DNA of 64,000 nucleotides from Thermohalobaculum sp963721105 (GTDB lineage Bacteria; Pseudomonadota; Alphaproteobacteria; Rhodobacterales; Rhodobacteraceae), in NCBI GenBank assembly GCA_963721105.1, contig CAVRHY010000011.1, positions 930,001 to 994,000 on the forward strand, in the 5' to 3' direction. Below, piece by piece: positions 22,389 through 31,616 of this stretch (its first letter is position 1; the number at the start of each line of letters is the position of its first letter). The notes beneath the pieces were generated by a model that made no database searches, was not told where the DNA came from, and saw only the letters and a list, made by a program, of their open reading frames with translations. The translations under genes and the position numbers were made by a program.

Positions 22389-23846
22389 TCAGCCGCCCCG
22401 GTAGTTCGGCGCCTCGCGGACGATCTGCACGTCGTGGACGTGGCTCTCCTTCAGCCCGGCGCCGGTGATGCGCACGAAGCGGCTCTGCGTGCGCATCTCC
22501 TCGATCGTGCGGTTGCCGGTATAGCCCATCGCGGCGCGCAGTCCGCCGACGAGCTGGTGGATGACGTTGCCGGCCGGCCCCTTGTAAGGCACCTGGCCCT
22601 CGATCCCCTCGGGGACCAGCTTGTGCGAGCCTGCCATCTCCTCCTGGAAATAACGGTCGGCCGAGCCGCGCGCCATGGCGCTGACGCTGCCCATGCCGCG
22701 ATAGCTCTTGTAGCTGCGGCCCTGGTAGAGGAACACCTCGCCCGGCGCCTCGTCGGTGCCCGCCAGCATCGAGCCGATCATGGCACAGTTTGCGCCGGCG
22801 GCGATCGCCTTGGCCATGTCGCCCGAGAACTTGATGCCGCCATCGGCGATGACCGGGTGCCCGGTCTTCGCCGCCTCGCCGGCGCAGTCGAGGATCGCCG
22901 TCAACTGCGGCACGCCGACGCCGGCGACGACCCGCGTCGTGCAGATCGAGCCCGGCCCGATGCCGACCTTCACCGCGTCGGCGCCGGCGTCGATCAGCGC
23001 CCGCGTCGCCTCGGCGGTGGCGACGTTACCGGCCACCACCTGCACCGAGTTCGACCAGGACTTCACCCGCTCGACCGCGCGCGCGACCGAGATCGAGTGC
23101 CCGTGCGCCGTGTCGATGACGATGAGATCGACGCCGGCCTCGATCAGCGCCTGGCTGCGGTCATAGCCCTTGTCGCCGACGGTCGTCGCAGCGGCGACGC
23201 GCAGCCGGCCGAGCTGATCCTTGCAGGCGTGCGGGTTCAGCACCGCCTTCTGCAGGTCCTTGACCGTCAGCAGGCCAGTGCACTCGCCCCGGTCGTTGAC
23301 GACCAGCAGCTTCTCGATCCGCCGGCTCTGCAACAGCTTTCGCGCGGCGTCGAGGTCGACGGGCTCGCGCACCGTTGCCAGGTTCGACGCGGTCATCAGC
23401 GCGCTGACCGGGGTCGCCGGGTCCTCGGCAAAGCGCATGTCGCGGTTGGTCAGGATGCCGACCAGCCGGCGGTCGCGGTCGACGACCGGAAAGCCGGTGA
23501 TGCCGTGCTGCTGCTGCAGCCGCTCGGCGTCCGCGACCGTCTGGTCGGGGGTCATCGTCACCGGGTTGTAGACAATGCCGCTCTCGAAGCGCTTGACGCG
23601 GCGCACCTGGCGGGCCTGCTCGGCGATGTCGAGGTTGCGGTGGATGACGCCCATGCCGCCGGCCTGCGCCATGGCGATCGCCATCTCGGCCTCGGTGACG
23701 GTGTCCATCGCGCTCGAGATCAGCGGGATGTTGAGCTCTATGCCCTTCGTCACCCGCGTCCGCGTGTCGGCCTGCGCCGGCAGCACCTCGGAGGCGGCCG
23801 GCACCAGCAGCACGTCGTCGAAGGTCAGCGCTTCGCGGATTTCCAT
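22389..23846 (-). CDS. guaB: Inosine-5'-monophosphate dehydrogenase
   Basis: The intact 485-residue IMPDH oxidises IMP to XMP, the committed step of GMP synthesis. It starts MEIREALTFDDVLLVPAASE, carries the paired CBS regulatory domains (about residues 95-210), and has the catalytic loop GPGSICTTRVVAGVGVPQ with the nucleophilic Cys. The flap GSVSAMARGSADRYFQ and the C-terminal RFVRITGAGLKESHVHDV are typical. GGGAGAGG lies just before the ATG. It belongs to the ppx-rlmE-(GH15)-guaB series on the minus strand. Confidence 0.97.
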   Translation of the reverse strand: MEIREALTFDDVLLVPAASEVLPAQADTRTRVTKGIELNIPLISSAMDTVTEAEMAIAMAQAGGMGVIHRNLDIAEQARQVRRVKRFESGIVYNPVTMTPDQTVADAERLQQQHGITGFPVVDRDRRLVGILTNRDMRFAEDPATPVSALMTASNLATVREPVDLDAARKLLQSRRIEKLLVVNDRGECTGLLTVKDLQKAVLNPHACKDQLGRLRVAAATTVGDKGYDRSQALIEAGVDLIVIDTAHGHSISVARAVERVKSWSNSVQVVAGNVATAEATRALIDAGADAVKVGIGPGSICTTRVVAGVGVPQLTAILDCAGEAAKTGHPVIADGGIKFSGDMAKAIAAGANCAMIGSMLAGTDEAPGEVFLYQGRSYKSYRGMGSVSAMARGSADRYFQEEMAGSHKLVPEGIEGQVPYKGPAGNVIHQLVGGLRAAMGYTGNRTIEEMRTQSRFVRITGAGLKESHVHDVQIVREAPNYRGG

Positions 23847-24002
23847 TCGCCTCTCCCGAGAAACCGGTGTTGGCGCCGCGCTATCTCACGCCCGCGCGCA
23901 AAAGGAAAGGCGGTGCGGTGGCATACCCGCCATGCGCCGGGAAATCGCCCAATTCGCCGCGTCGGCGAGCCGGGCAGGGCGTGCCGCGGTGGGACCTCCA
24001 CC

Positions 24003-25835
24003 CTACTCGCCGGCCGCCCCGGTCTCCGGAGCCGTCTCGGCGCGCAGCTCGGCCGGGCCGCGCGCCCGCACCAGGTTGTTGGCCGAGTTCACGAGCCCGA
24101 CATGGCTGAACGCCTGAGGAAAGTTGCCGAGCTGCCGCCGCGCCGCCGGGTCGTACTGCTCGGCCAGCAGGCCCAAATCGTTGCGCAGGCTCAGCAGGTG
24201 CTCGAAGAGCGCCTCGGCCTCGTCCAGCCGGCCGATCATGGTCAGCGCGTCGACCAGCCAGAAGCTGCAAACAAGGAAGGTGCCCTCGCTGCCCGCCAGG
24301 CCGTCCTGCGTCTGCTCGGGCCGATACCGCAGCACCAGCCCGTCCTCGACCAGCTCGCGCTGGATCGCCTCGACGGTCGCGATCACGCGCGGGTCGTTGG
24401 GCGGCAGGAACCCCATCGAGGGGATCAGCAGCAGCGAGGCGTCCAGCGCCTCGCCCCCGTAGGACTGCACGAAGCTGCCGCGCGCCTCGCTCCAGCCGTT
24501 CGCCAGGATGTCAGCGCGGATCTCCTCGCGGATCGCCCTCCAGGTCCCGACCGGGCCGGACAGTCCGAAATCCTCGACCGCCTTGACGCCTCTGTCGAAG
24601 GCGACCCAGGCCATCAGCTTGGAATGCGTGAAGTGCCGGCGGCCGCCGCGCACCTCCCAGAGGCCCTCGTCAGGCACGCGCCACTTCTCCTCCAGGTCCT
24701 CCAGCAGCACGCGCTGGAACTGCCAGGCCTGGCCCGAAGGGTCCAGCATCGACTTCCGCCCGACGTGCAGCGCGTCCATGAGCTCGCCATAGACGTCCAG
24801 CTGCAGCTGGTGGTGTGCCGCGTTGCCGACGCGCACCGGTCGCGAGCCCTCGTAGCCGGGCAGCCAGTCGAGTTCCAGCTCGGGCAGCCAGCGCTCGCCG
24901 GCGGCTGCATACATGATTTGCAGCTGCTTTGGGTGCCCGGCGGCGGCGCGCAGCAGCCACTCGCGCCATGCCCTCGCCTCGTCGCGATAGCCCGAGGTCA
25001 GCAGTGCCAGCAGCGTCAGCGTGGCGTCGCGGATCCAGCAATATCGATAGTCCCAATTCCGCTCGCCGCCGATCTGCTCGGGCAGCGAGGTGGTCGCGGC
25101 CGCCAGGATCGCGCCGGTCGGCTGGAAGCTCAGCGCTTTCAGCGTCACCATCGAGCGCGTGACGCTATCGCGCCAGTGCCTCGCCCCGTGCTCGGGAAAG
25201 ACGCAGCGATCCGACCAGTCGCGCCACCACGCCTCGGTCTCGGCCAGCCGCTCGGCCGGGTCCCAGCGCCGCGTCGGCGGCAGGTAGGACGGGTGCCAGG
25301 TCAGCGCGAACGGCACGTCGGCGCCCGCGCCGACGCTGAAGGTCGCATAGGTCCGCATGTCGCGGCCCACCAGCTCGACCGGCGTGCGCAGCTCGACCGC
25401 GTCCGGGCCGGCGACCGCCCGTATGCCATAGTCGGTGTGCGTGACCCAGGGCGCGGTGCGGCCGTAGTCGAAGCGCAGCACCAGCTCCAGCCCCATCTCG
25501 ACCCGCCCGCGCTCGCCGCGGACGATGCGCAGGAGGTCGACATGCTCCTCGTCCTCGGCCAGCGGCATGAAATCGATCAGCGTGACGGCGCCGTCGTCGG
25601 TCTCGATCGTCGTCTCGAGGATCGGCGTGCCCGGGCGATAGCGCCGGTGCACCTCGCGGACGCGCGCGGCCGGCCCGATCCACCAGCGCCCGTTCTCGGC
25701 CGTGCCCAGCAGCGCCGCGAAGCAGGCGTCGGAATCGGTGCGCGGCACGCAGTACCAGTCGATCGAGCCGTCCTTGGCGACCAGCGCGCAGGACAGCATG
25801 TTGCCGATGAAGCCGTAATCCTCGATCTGCCTCAT
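24003..25835 (-). CDS. Glycoside hydrolase family 15 protein
   Basis: The 610-residue cytosolic protein starts MRQIEDYGFIGNMLSCALVA, the N-terminal beta-sandwich opening of bacterial GH15 enzymes (glucoamylase or trehalase type). The (alpha/alpha)6 catalytic part includes RNWDYRYCWIRDATLTLLAL, the family hallmark, and FLVCSFWLVDALTMIGRLDE near the end. No signal peptide is present, so an internal substrate such as trehalose or an oligoglucan is more likely than starch. It is inserted between rlmE and guaB, which are adjacent in many relatives. Exact substrate is not predictable from sequence alone. Confidence 0.9.
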   Translation of the reverse strand: MRQIEDYGFIGNMLSCALVAKDGSIDWYCVPRTDSDACFAALLGTAENGRWWIGPAARVREVHRRYRPGTPILETTIETDDGAVTLIDFMPLAEDEEHVDLLRIVRGERGRVEMGLELVLRFDYGRTAPWVTHTDYGIRAVAGPDAVELRTPVELVGRDMRTYATFSVGAGADVPFALTWHPSYLPPTRRWDPAERLAETEAWWRDWSDRCVFPEHGARHWRDSVTRSMVTLKALSFQPTGAILAAATTSLPEQIGGERNWDYRYCWIRDATLTLLALLTSGYRDEARAWREWLLRAAAGHPKQLQIMYAAAGERWLPELELDWLPGYEGSRPVRVGNAAHHQLQLDVYGELMDALHVGRKSMLDPSGQAWQFQRVLLEDLEEKWRVPDEGLWEVRGGRRHFTHSKLMAWVAFDRGVKAVEDFGLSGPVGTWRAIREEIRADILANGWSEARGSFVQSYGGEALDASLLLIPSMGFLPPNDPRVIATVEAIQRELVEDGLVLRYRPEQTQDGLAGSEGTFLVCSFWLVDALTMIGRLDEAEALFEHLLSLRNDLGLLAEQYDPAARRQLGNFPQAFSHVGLVNSANNLVRARGPAELRAETAPETGAAGE

Positions 25836-25900
25836 GGGCCGGCTTTCCCGCCGGCGCGAAGCGGGCCGGCACGCGCGAGCTGCTGCAGGGCAGGCACCGC

Positions 25901-26692
25901 TCAGCCCACGCCCGGCGTGCCACCGCGGAATCCGGTCGCGACGACGTAGATCTCGGCGCTGTCGGCGCGGCTGGCCGGCGGCTTGATGTGGACGACGCGC
26001 GCGAAGCCCTGCTTCAGGCGGGTCAGCAGCGTCGCCTCGGTGCCGCCCTGCAGCACCTTGGCGGCGAAGGTGCCGCCGGGGGCCAGCACCTCGATGGCGA
26101 ACTGGACCGCCGCCTCGGCCAGCGCCATGATGCGGATGTGATCGGTCTGGCGGTGGCCGCTGGATGGGGCCGCCATGTCCGACAGCACGACATCGGCCTG
26201 GCCGCCCAGGGCGGCACGGACGGCGTCGTCGGCGCCCTCCTCGAGAAAGTCGAGCAGCATCAGCTCGGCGCCGGGGATCGGGTCGATCGCCTGCAGGTCG
26301 ACGCCCAGCACGCGGCCCTGCGGCCCCCGGCCTTCGCCCAGCGCGTTGACCCGCGCGACCGCCACCTGGCACCAGCCGCCCGGCGCTGCGCCCAGGTCGA
26401 CGACGCGGGCGCCGGGTTTCAGGAACCGCTCCCTGTCATCGATGCCGACCAGCTTGTAGGCGGCGCGGCTGCGATAGCCCTCGCGCTTCGCCGCCGTGAC
26501 GAACGGGTCGTTGATCTGGCGCTGGAGCCAAAGCGTCGACGAGAGCTTCCGCCCCTTGGCCGTGCGAACTCGCTGCGCCAGCTCGCGCGCGCCGCGGCCC
26601 GGTCCCGAGCGCCCCGGCGCTTCCGGTCCGGCGCCGCGGCCGCCGCCGCGGCCCGCAGCGCCGACGCCCTTGCGCGGCCCCTTGCGGCTCAT
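25901..26692 (-). CDS. rlmE: 23S rRNA (uridine-2'-O)-methyltransferase RlmE
   Basis: This is an FtsJ/RlmE-type enzyme (263 residues) that methylates U2552 of 23S rRNA. After a Gly/Arg-rich basic extension (about residues 1-35) the core shows the K-D-K-E tetrad: RAAYKLVGID, VVLSDMAAPSSGHR, FAAKVLQGGTE and SAEIYVVATGF. SAM binding is by VDLGAAPGGWCQVA. The ATG overlaps the ppx stop codon (ATGA), indicating translational coupling with ppx. Confidence 0.95.
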   Translation of the reverse strand: MSRKGPRKGVGAAGRGGGRGAGPEAPGRSGPGRGARELAQRVRTAKGRKLSSTLWLQRQINDPFVTAAKREGYRSRAAYKLVGIDDRERFLKPGARVVDLGAAPGGWCQVAVARVNALGEGRGPQGRVLGVDLQAIDPIPGAELMLLDFLEEGADDAVRAALGGQADVVLSDMAAPSSGHRQTDHIRIMALAEAAVQFAIEVLAPGGTFAAKVLQGGTEATLLTRLKQGFARVVHIKPPASRADSAEIYVVATGFRGGTPGVG

Positions 26693-27816
26693 TGCGTGCG
26701 ATCCCTGCGGGCCTGGAGCAGGCCGTACAGGATGCCCTCGCGCAGCCCGCGGTCGGCGATGCGGAACCGCGCTACCGGCCAGAGGCGCAGGATCGTCATC
26801 AGGATCGCCGAGCCGGAGATGACCAGCTCGGACCGCCCCCGGCCGATGCCCGGATGCACTGCGCGCTCGCCCGTGCCCATCCCGAGCAGCCGGCTGGCGA
26901 TGCCGGCCGCCTTTTCGGCCGCCAGCCACAGCCCGTCCACCTGCGTCCGGTCATAGGCGCGCAGCCCCAGGTCCAGCGCGCCGAAGGTCGTCGCCGTGCC
27001 CGAGACGCCGATGATCTGCAGCTTCTCGGTCAGCCCGGCCGGGCCGGTGGCGTCGTAGGGACCAAAGGGCGCCAGCCGCTCCTCGAAATGCGAGCTCATC
27101 ATCGTGAAGCGCTCGGCGTCGTTCCGGATGTCGGCAAATCGGTCGTGCAGCGTCGAGACGCCCATCGGGATCGAGATCCAGTCGGCGATGTGCGCCGCCG
27201 CGGCGCGCGCCGTCGCGGTTTCGTGGCGCAAGGGCGCCATGGCGCGGATCAGGCTCTCGCGCCGGCTGGCGGGCGTGCCCGACATGTCGATCCAGATCAG
27301 CTCGGTCGAGCCGCCGCCGATGTCGAAGACCAGCAGCTGCTCGGCCTCCGTGTCGATCAGCGGCGCGCAGCCGGCGACGGCCAGCCGCGCCTCCTCCTCG
27401 GCGGTGATGATGTCCATCATCAGCCCGGTCTCGCGCACGACGCGGCGGACGAAGTTGCGCCCGTTCAGCGCCCGGCGGCAGGCCTCGGTGGCGACGATGC
27501 GCACGTCGCTGACGTGGTGGTGGCGGATCTTGCCAGCGCAGATGCGTAGCGCCTTGATCGCCCGGTCCTGCGCCGCGTCGCTCAGGATGTTCGAGCCCTC
27601 GACGCCCTCGCCGAGGCGCACGGCGCGCGAGAACGCGTCGACGACCGCGAAGCCGTTGCCGTCGGGCTTTGCCACCAGCAGTCGGCAGTTGTTGGTGCCG
27701 AGGTCGAGCGCGGCGATCGGCGCGTCGGGCGCCGGCCTTCGGCCGTACGGGCCGGGACGTGTCCGCCGCCGCCAGCCCGCCGCCTCGCCCGTCCTCTCGC
27801 CGCCGTCGCCCGGCAC
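26689..27816 (-). CDS. ppx: Exopolyphosphatase / pppGpp phosphohydrolase (Ppx/GppA family)
   Basis: The 375-residue protein has the ASKHA-fold motifs of Ppx/GppA: ALDLGTNNCRLLVA (phosphate 1), FDIGGGSTELIWIDM (phosphate 2) and IIGVSGTATTFGALDLGL. It lacks the long C-terminal HD-like domain of enterobacterial forms, as is usual in alphaproteobacteria. The start is a GTG at 27816 with AGGAGG at ideal spacing. It heads a minus-strand pair with rlmE. Activity towards polyphosphate or pppGpp cannot be separated by sequence. Confidence 0.93.
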   Translation of the reverse strand: MPGDGGERTGEAAGWRRRTRPGPYGRRPAPDAPIAALDLGTNNCRLLVAKPDGNGFAVVDAFSRAVRLGEGVEGSNILSDAAQDRAIKALRICAGKIRHHHVSDVRIVATEACRRALNGRNFVRRVVRETGLMMDIITAEEEARLAVAGCAPLIDTEAEQLLVFDIGGGSTELIWIDMSGTPASRRESLIRAMAPLRHETATARAAAAHIADWISIPMGVSTLHDRFADIRNDAERFTMMSSHFEERLAPFGPYDATGPAGLTEKLQIIGVSGTATTFGALDLGLRAYDRTQVDGLWLAAEKAAGIASRLLGMGTGERAVHPGIGRGRSELVISGSAILMTILRLWPVARFRIADRGLREGILYGLLQARRDRTQ

Positions 27817-27994
27817 CCTTCGCCTCCTGTACGCCCGGCGTCAGTCTTAGAATGCGCGCGGCGAGGCGGCAAGGCGGCGCCGCTCGCGGGGCGCCATCTC
27901 ACAACTTGGTGCAGGCCGCCGGAAGTTGCGGGCAGGAATGCAGACGGCGGCGCAGACGGCCGAACGGCCCGCTACCGGTGGGCGGGCCGACCGA

Positions 27995-29008
27995 TCACGC
28001 GGCCAGCGGCAGGATTTCCGAAAGCGCGCTCTCGACCAGTGCGACGCCGGCACCGGGCCGGTGCGCGCCCTCGCTCAGCACCCGGCGCCAGCGCCGGGCG
28101 CCGGGCCGCCCCGCAAAGGCGCCCAGCATGTGCCGCGTGATCTGGTTGAGGCGCGTCCCTGCCGCCAGCTCGTCCTCGATATAGCCGTACATCGCGCGCA
28201 CCGCGTCGACGGGGTCGGCATCCGGCCCCGCCGCGCCAAAGACGCGCCGGTCGGCCGCCGCAAGCACGCCGACCGGGTCGTGATAGGCCGCCCGCCCGAC
28301 CATCGCCCCGTCGAACGTCGCCAGGTGCCCGACCGCCTCGTCCAGCGAGCCGATGCCGCCGTTCAGCACGATCTCCAGGCCGGGGCGCGCGTCCCGCACC
28401 CGGCGCACCAGGTCGTAGTCCAGCGGCGGCACGGTCCGGTTCTCCTTCGGGCTCAGCCCGTCCAGCCACGCCTTGCGCGCATGGACGGCGAAGGATCGCA
28501 CGCCCGCCGCCGCACAGGCGTCGATCAGCGCGGGCAGGGCGATCTCCGGGTCCTGATCGTCGACGCCGATGCGGCACTTGACGGTGATTTTCGGCCCGGC
28601 TGCCCCCGAGTCTGGCATGGCCGCTTCCAGCATTGCCGCGGCGCAGTCGGCGACCAGCCCGGGGTCACGCATCAGGCAGGCGCCGAACGCCCCGTCCTGC
28701 ACGCGGTCCGAGGGGCAGCCGACATTCAGGTTCACCTCGCAGAAGCCGCGCCCGCGGGCGATCCGCAGGGCCTCGGCCAGCTCCGCCGGCACCGAGCCGC
28801 CGAGCTGCAGCGCCAGCGGGTGCTCGATCGCGTCATGGCGGAGCAGATGGTCCGGGTCGCCATGCAGCAGCGCCCGCGCCGTCACCATCTCGGTGTAGAG
28901 CAGCGCGCGGCGCGAGAGCCGGCGGTGGAACACCCGGCAGTGCCGGTCCGTCCAGTCCATCATCGGCGCCACGCTTAGACGCGACGATTCGTTCGCGCTG
29001 GTTTTCAT
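27995..29008 (-). CDS. dusA: tRNA-dihydrouridine synthase A
   Basis: This FMN-dependent reductase forms dihydrouridine in the tRNA D-loop. It has RLSVAPMMDWTDRHCRVFHR, YTEMVTARALLHGD, NLNVGCPSDRVQDGAFGACL (catalytic Cys in GACLM), and FAVHARKAWLDGLSPKEN. These are DusA-specific. I place the start at 29008, giving a 337-residue protein of normal length. An in-frame ATG at 29068 preceded by GGGGAAC is an alternative adding 20 residues. Confidence 0.93.
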   Translation of the reverse strand: MKTSANESSRLSVAPMMDWTDRHCRVFHRRLSRRALLYTEMVTARALLHGDPDHLLRHDAIEHPLALQLGGSVPAELAEALRIARGRGFCEVNLNVGCPSDRVQDGAFGACLMRDPGLVADCAAAMLEAAMPDSGAAGPKITVKCRIGVDDQDPEIALPALIDACAAAGVRSFAVHARKAWLDGLSPKENRTVPPLDYDLVRRVRDARPGLEIVLNGGIGSLDEAVGHLATFDGAMVGRAAYHDPVGVLAAADRRVFGAAGPDADPVDAVRAMYGYIEDELAAGTRLNQITRHMLGAFAGRPGARRWRRVLSEGAHRPGAGVALVESALSEILPLAA

Positions 29009-29416
29009 TGCGGGAGGGGCAGATCCGGACTGGTCTCGCGTGGCATTCACTGAACCGGATTTCCTCATTGTTCCCCGGCGTCCCGGTCTCCGGTCCAAGG
29101 ATGCTGCAGTGTAGCACGGCCTTTGCCCGTCTCCGCCGCCTCGGAGTGGCCGGCCGGATCTGCGGGAGGCGTGTTCAGGGCCGGGCTTCTTGTCCCGCCA
29201 GCCGGCCCACGAACAGACTTCCTCCTGCTGACGAGGCAGCAACGGAAACAGATACGTCGATCTACACCGAAGCCGCCGCGGACGAAACCCAACAAAGCAT
29301 GGGGAAGATCATGGAAGAGCGTGGCGGGTTTGGCCGGCCCGTCGAGCGCGGGTGCTCAGACCGCGCGCATCTGGCGCAGTATGCCGCCACGCGCCGTCAG
29401 GTGCGCGCCGCGTCTT
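29009..29416. other. 408-base intergenic region between dusA and hemN
   Basis: I find no conserved reading frame, tRNA-like fold or T-tailed hairpin. The first 60 bases may be coding if dusA starts at 29068. The remaining DNA is somewhat less GC-rich near 29230-29320 and has no FNR-type box. Confidence 0.5.
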
Positions 29417-30757
29417 TCAGACCGCCGGGCTGAACTTGGCGGTCGTCGAGGGCTCGTCCTCGATGCCCGCGGCGATCAACCGGGCGTAGGCGAACGAGCT
29501 GAGCCTGATCACTCCGTCATCGAGCACCGCGGCCCCCGGCAGCCCGTCGAGCGCCTTGCCGGTCCGCGCAAGGATCTGTTGCGGATCAACGCCGGCCGCC
29601 CGGCAGGGTCGGATGACATCGGCCTGCGCGTCGCACATCAGCCGTTCGATGATCGATCCGATGACCCGCGTTTCCGGTTCCAGCGCATAACCCCGCCTTG
29701 TCGCCAGGTGCCCGTCTTCAAGGGCTGCCTGCCAGTCGCTGGTGGCGGCAGCGTTCTGCGCGTAGCCTTGCGGGAATCGCGAGATTGCCGAGGCGCCCAG
29801 CCCGATCAGCACCTCGGCCGTATCCGTGGTGTAGCCCTGAAAGTTGCGCCTCAGCCGACCGCTCTCCGCGGCGCGGGCCATAAAGTCGCCAGGAAGGGCA
29901 TAATGATCGATGCCGACCGGCAGGTAGCCGGCGCTGACCAGCCGCGCGCGGGCAAGCGCCTCGAGGCCCAGTCGAGCCTCGGCGTCCGGCAGGTGCTCCT
30001 CGGCAATCAGACCCTGTCGTCGCGCCATCCAGGGGACATGCGCGTAGCCGTAGAGCGCAATTCGGTCCGGCGCGAGGTCCAGAACCTGATCGATGGTCGC
30101 TGACAGCCGGCCGGCGGTCTGGTGCGGCAGTCCGTAGAGCAGGTCCATGTTAACGCTGTCGATGCCGCCCGCGCGCAGCAGCCGCACGGCCTCGGCGGTC
30201 GCGGCGAAGCTCTGCTTCCGGCCGATGGCTGCCTGCACGACGGGATCGAAGTCCTGCACACCGAGCGATCCTCGCGTCAGGCCCATGTCCAGCAGCGCGT
30301 CGAGGCGTGCCGCGTCGAAGTCGCAGGGGTCGATCTCGACCGACACCTCGGCCGCGCGGTCCAGCGGGAAGACCGCCATCATGCGGTGCATCCTCCGCAG
30401 CAGGTCGGGCGAAAGCAGCGTCGGTGTGCCGCCGCCCAGATGGAAAGTCGACACCGCGATGCCGGCCGGGATGGCCTTCCGCACGAGGCCGATCTCGGTT
30501 TCGAGGTGGTCGAGGTAGCGGTGAAGCGGCGCCTCGCTTCGGGTGCCCTGGGTGCGGCAGGCGCAGAACCAGCAGAGCCGACGGCAGAACGGCACGTGGA
30601 CGTAGAGCGACACCGCCGCGCCTTCCGGTACGGACCCGAGCCACGCGGCGGTCTCTGCGGGCCCGACGGCGGGTCCGAAGCGGTTGGCTGGCGGATAACT
30701 CGTGTACCGGGGCACGCGGGAGCGGAGGAGCGCGGCGCGGAGCAGTTCCTGTGACAT
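29417..30757 (-). CDS. hemN: Oxygen-independent coproporphyrinogen III oxidase
   Basis: This radical SAM enzyme decarboxylates coproporphyrinogen III without oxygen, allowing haem synthesis in microaerobic or anoxic cells. The protein (446 residues) shows PRYTSYPPANRF and VSLYVHVPFCRRLCWFCACR; the C-x3-C-x2-C-x-C cluster distinguishes true HemN from HemW. GGGTPTLLSPDLL and DLLYGLPHQT follow. The C-terminal SSFAYARLIAAGI is also typical. I prefer the ATG at 30757; an ATG at 30781 is possible. The FNR box at 30794 is well placed to activate it under low oxygen. Confidence 0.95.
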   Translation of the reverse strand: MSQELLRAALLRSRVPRYTSYPPANRFGPAVGPAETAAWLGSVPEGAAVSLYVHVPFCRRLCWFCACRTQGTRSEAPLHRYLDHLETEIGLVRKAIPAGIAVSTFHLGGGTPTLLSPDLLRRMHRMMAVFPLDRAAEVSVEIDPCDFDAARLDALLDMGLTRGSLGVQDFDPVVQAAIGRKQSFAATAEAVRLLRAGGIDSVNMDLLYGLPHQTAGRLSATIDQVLDLAPDRIALYGYAHVPWMARRQGLIAEEHLPDAEARLGLEALARARLVSAGYLPVGIDHYALPGDFMARAAESGRLRRNFQGYTTDTAEVLIGLGASAISRFPQGYAQNAAATSDWQAALEDGHLATRRGYALEPETRVIGSIIERLMCDAQADVIRPCRAAGVDPQQILARTGKALDGLPGAAVLDDGVIRLSSFAYARLIAAGIEDEPSTTAKFSPAV

Positions 30758-30793
30758 AGAGCCGAGATTTGGGCGGGGCATCAGAGAGTCGCA

Positions 30794-30807
30794 TTGATGC
30801 AGGTCAA
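30794..30807. promoter_or_regulatory. FNR-type box between hemN and fnrL
   Basis: TTGATGCAGGTCAA matches the FNR consensus TTGAT-N4-ATCAA with one mismatch. A class II promoter at this box would start hemN transcription near its ATG, whereas for fnrL the box lies so close to the start codon that binding would more likely repress. Confidence 0.8.
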
Positions 30808-30830
30808 TGGACTGTGCATTGCTACACTCC

Positions 30831-31571
30831 ATGGTTGCACTTGCCCCGATTTCCAGCTGCTCCGCGTGCCCGATCCGGCATCGTGCCGTCTGCGCCGAAT
30901 GCGACGCCGACGAAATGGCCGTGCTCGAGATGGCCAAGAGTTACCGGACCTATCCCGCCGGCGCGGGGATTGCCTCATCGGGCGAGCCTCTGACGCACCT
31001 GTCTTCGATCGTTTCGGGCTGCGCCACGATGTCCCGCGTTCTCGAGGACGGGCGGCGGCAGACCGTCGGCCTGCTGCTCCCTTCGGACTTCATCGGCCGG
31101 CCCGGGCGGGCGACCTCCGCCTATGACATCGAGACGCTGACCGAGGTGACGCTCTGCCGGTTCGAACGGCAGACCTTCGAACAGCTCGTGCGCCAGACCC
31201 CGCACATCGCCACCCGCATGCTGGCGATGACGCTGGACGAGTTGGACGCCGCCCGCGACCTGGCGGTCATTCTTGGTCGCATGACCGCGCGCGAGAAGGT
31301 GGCGGCGTTCCTTGTCAGCCTCGCCCGGCGGCTGGCGTCACTCGACGGTGCCATCGCGCCGACCCAGCGGGTGGCGCTGGAACTGCCGCTGTCGCGGGAG
31401 CAGATCGCGGACTACCTGGGGCTGGCGATCGAGACAGCGAGCCGCCAGTTCACCGCGCTGAAGAAGGAAGGCCTGATCGAAATCACGACCGGCCGCGGCA
31501 TCGTGATTCCGAAGTTCCAGCTTCTGGCGCTGGAAGCCGGCGAGGACGACGACGGCGGGCCGATCGTCTGA
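30831..31571 (+). CDS. fnrL: FnrL-type oxygen-sensing Crp/Fnr regulator
   Basis: The 246-residue regulator belongs to the FnrL branch. An N-terminal cysteine cluster CSACPIRHRAVCAEC supplies [4Fe-4S] ligands, with another Cys in IVSGCATMSRV. The central cNMP-like barrel includes VGLLLPSDFIGRPGR. The dimerisation helix follows, and the C-terminal HTH is ELPLSREQIADYLGLAIETA followed by SRQFTALKKEGLIE. The recognition helix ExxSR is standard for TTGAT half-sites, and three such boxes occur nearby. The ATG at 30831 is chosen because an upstream in-frame ATG at 30807 would overlap the FNR box. Confidence 0.95.
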   Translation: MVALAPISSCSACPIRHRAVCAECDADEMAVLEMAKSYRTYPAGAGIASSGEPLTHLSSIVSGCATMSRVLEDGRRQTVGLLLPSDFIGRPGRATSAYDIETLTEVTLCRFERQTFEQLVRQTPHIATRMLAMTLDELDAARDLAVILGRMTAREKVAAFLVSLARRLASLDGAIAPTQRVALELPLSREQIADYLGLAIETASRQFTALKKEGLIEITTGRGIVIPKFQLLALEAGEDDDGGPIV

Positions 31572-31616
31572 CCCGTCGTCGCAGGGTTCCCGATCGCAGG
31601 GTCTTCGATCGCAGGG

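Noticed and set aside
22323..25949. A 1208-residue open frame opposite guaB and the GH15 gene
   Set aside because: High GC removes stop codons from antisense frames; composition is biased and both true genes are certain on the minus strand.
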